From assembly GCF_004138495.1 (NCBI RefSeq), contig NZ_ML142851.1, positions 295,305 to 302,200 on the forward strand: 6,896 nucleotides of DNA, given 5' to 3'. Position 1 is the stretch's first letter. Each line of letters opens with the position of its first letter. Origin of the DNA: Phytoactinopolyspora endophytica (GTDB lineage: Bacteria > Actinomycetota > Actinomycetes > Jiangellales > Jiangellaceae). The notes below the pieces were generated by a model. The model had not been told where the DNA came from and ran no database searches. It was given only the letters and a program-made list of their open reading frames with translations. Of the stretch, positions 5,177-6,896 are shown piece after piece. Position numbers and translations under genes: made by a program.

Positions 5177-6896
5177 TCAGACCGGCTTCGGGTCCGCAGC
5201 GCGCGGCCATCGTCCGTCCACCGCGGCCAGGCATTCCGCCAGGGTGGCGGTTAGGCCTTGCTCGAATGACGCGGTGAACTCTTCCGCGCCGAGGGCGGCC
5301 CGCAATGTTGTGGCGATGCGCTCCACGTCTGCGCGTTCGGCAGCCGGCAACGGTGCGCCGGTGGACTCGCGGACGGCATAGGCGGTGCCGAGCAGACTGG
5401 CCGCCCAGCTGGACAGCTCGCCCGTGCTCAGCGCACCGGCCAGCCCTTCCAACGCGAGAGCGACGGCCCTCGGGTCGCCGGTCCGGCGGGCCGCCGCCAG
5501 CCCGTCGAGATGCAACGAGAGCGCCTGGTCAGGATCACCGCGCTGCTCGGCGACGAATCCGAGCTCGGCCAGGATCAGCGCGGCTCCCGCGTCGGAGTCC
5601 ATCTTCCGCTCCCAGTTGAGCACGGAACGCAGCAGCGACTCGGCTCTGTCGAGCTTGCTCTGCCGGCGAGCGGCCAGCGCGAGCCCCGTGTCGGCGAACG
5701 CCTCACCCATGACGTATCCGTGCTCGACCGCCTGGTCGCGGGCACGTTGATGCAGCTCTTCGGCCTGGGTGTAGTCGGCTTTCAACAGCGCCACCCGGCC
5801 CAGCGCGATGAGCTTGTCGCACACCTCGGTGCCCAAGCCCAGCTCCTCCGCCATCCGGAACCCGTCCCGATGCCAGCGGGCGGCGTCGTCGTATTCGCCG
5901 ATGACCTGAGCCAACGAACCGAGAGCGAAGGAGGCGTGCAGCTGCCCCCACCGGTCGCCCAGTTCGGTGAAGAGTTCCATGCTCTTCTCGCCGTGCTCGC
6001 GTACCTGCGCTAGTTCGCCGCGGAGCAGCATCTGCTGGGCCAGCGTCCCGAGTGCCGCGGCGGTGCCCCATTGATCTCCGATGGCGCGGAACACCTCCAG
6101 GGCGTGCCTGGCCAGCTCCTCGGTAGCAGCCGCATCGCCGATGCCGATACGAGCGAAGCTGAGAAACCACTCGGCTCGCGCCCTCGCGGCCAGCGCTTCG
6201 AGATCATGTGGTTGTACGGACGGACGTGCACCGACGGGATCGGTGGACGCGTCGAGCAGGGCTGTCGGCTCGCCGAGCCGGAGCGTGAAGGCCGCGTACC
6301 AGGTGTGGGCCGTGCCGCGGGCCGACTCCAGCTCCGGGTCACCTGCCGGGATCGGCATTGAACGGGCGGTATCCAGCCACCGGCGGCCCTCACGGAACCT
6401 GCCCCGAAGCACCCAGTACCAGGCGGTGGCGTTGGCGAGGTGCAGGGCAGCCGCCGGGTCGGCGTCGCTGACCGAGCTGTCGAACGCGTGGCGGAGGTTG
6501 CCGAACTCGGTATCCAGCCGCGGCAGCCACTCGCGCTGGGCGGGGCTGCGCAGATGCGACCCGGCCACCGTGAGGAGCTCAAGGTAGTAGTGCCGATGCC
6601 GGTGCCGGATCTGCTCCGACTCGCCAGCGGCGTGCAACTGCTCGTCGGCGTAGGCAGCGACCGACTCCAGCAGCCGGTAGCGTGGCCCATCGCCGCTGGC
6701 GTCGTCGCTGACCACCACCAACGACCGATCGACCAGCTGGGACAGTACCTCGGCGACGTCCTCGGGGGCGACGCCGTCGCCCGCGCACACGGCCTCGGCG
6801 GCTCGCAGAGTACAGCCCTCGGCGTGCACCGCCAGGCGGCGAAGCACGGTCTGCTCCGCAGGCCCGAGCAAGCTCCAGCTCCACTCGATCATGGCG
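5177..6896 (-). CDS. AfsR/BTAD- or LuxR-type large regulator, C-terminal part (cut by window edge)
   Basis: The last 570-odd residues of a large multidomain transcriptional regulator; the N-terminal part, with the DNA-binding and P-loop domains, lies beyond the right edge. Numbered from the internal Met at 6892: MIEWSWSLLGPAEQTVLRRLAVH (1-23) is the winged-helix segment that follows the NTPase domain in STAND-type regulators; LVDRSLV (53-59) and RYRLLESVAAYADEQL (71-86) belong to the same module. EWLPRLDTEFGNLRHAF (121-137) begins the helical repeat region, and about six TPR units fill residues 235-475. The end, LLGTAYAVRESTGAPLPAAERADVER (500-525) plus ALGAEEF, is the usual tail of such actinobacterial proteins. 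The Met at 6892 is not the start: the frame stays open to the edge and Ala-Met-Ile-Glu-Trp-Ser is internal family sequence. Whether the missing N-terminus is BTAD/SARP-type, or a LuxR domain occurs elsewhere, cannot be decided here. Confidence 0.85.
   Translation of the reverse strand, partial: AMIEWSWSLLGPAEQTVLRRLAVHAEGCTLRAAEAVCAGDGVAPEDVAEVLSQLVDRSLVVVSDDASGDGPRYRLLESVAAYADEQLHAAGESEQIRHRHRHYYLELLTVAGSHLRSPAQREWLPRLDTEFGNLRHAFDSSVSDADPAAALHLANATAWYWVLRGRFREGRRWLDTARSMPIPAGDPELESARGTAHTWYAAFTLRLGEPTALLDASTDPVGARPSVQPHDLEALAARARAEWFLSFARIGIGDAAATEELARHALEVFRAIGDQWGTAAALGTLAQQMLLRGELAQVREHGEKSMELFTELGDRWGQLHASFALGSLAQVIGEYDDAARWHRDGFRMAEELGLGTEVCDKLIALGRVALLKADYTQAEELHQRARDQAVEHGYVMGEAFADTGLALAARRQSKLDRAESLLRSVLNWERKMDSDAGAALILAELGFVAEQRGDPDQALSLHLDGLAAARRTGDPRAVALALEGLAGALSTGELSSWAASLLGTAYAVRESTGAPLPAAERADVERIATTLRAALGAEEFTASFEQGLTATLAECLAAVDGRWPRAADPKPV

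Noticed and set aside
4692..5381. 229-codon plus-strand frame
   Set aside because: It runs antisense across both the Ddn-type gene and the end of the large regulator, with no family resemblance.
5510..6013. 167-codon plus-strand frame
   Set aside because: Antisense shadow of the TPR region of the large regulator.

Overview
This is a GC-rich window from an actinomycete. The evidence is the protein set: an MmyB-like XRE regulator, a deazaflavin (F420)-dependent Ddn-type oxidoreductase, and the C-terminal part of a large AfsR/BTAD-type ATPase-TPR regulator. GTG starts and a probable leaderless mRNA fit this. The genus cannot be fixed from the sequence; an antibiotic-producing type of actinomycete is a reasonable guess.

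Layout from left to right. (1) 131-868, minus: a secreted, probably lipid-anchored staphylococcal-nuclease-like protein with all family catalytic residues. (2) About 869-1422: a gene-free stretch, less GC-rich by eye and packed with short symmetric elements. It holds three TGCTAG boxes 22-23 bp apart, two related imperfect palindromes 26 bp apart, a 9-bp-stem hairpin, and a perfect 18-bp palindrome with an extra half-site just upstream of the next gene. (3) 1423-2850, plus: an archaeal-type ATPase with a C-terminal DUF234-like domain. (4) 2871-3557, minus: a short-chain dehydrogenase/reductase, convergent with the ATPase; a hairpin sits at the junction. (5) 3707-4567, plus: an MmyB-like regulator divergent from the reductase. 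The shared intergenic region holds a CTAACAG-G-CTGTTAG operator and a probable leaderless promoter. (6) 4659-5093, minus: a Ddn-like F420 oxidoreductase. (7) 5177-window edge, minus: the AfsR/BTAD- or LuxR-type regulator, cut off by the end of the window.

How the genes fit together. The SDR and the MmyB-like gene form a classic divergent enzyme/regulator pair, and the large regulator lies just upstream of the F420 oxidoreductase on the same strand. These are two ordinary redox-enzyme/regulator modules. The ATPase with its operator-rich upstream region is the least explained part. I see no CRISPR array, transposase, integrase, tRNA, rRNA or recognised defence system. The best candidate for something undescribed is the 1040-1402 regulatory stretch together with the ATPase of unknown function that it precedes.
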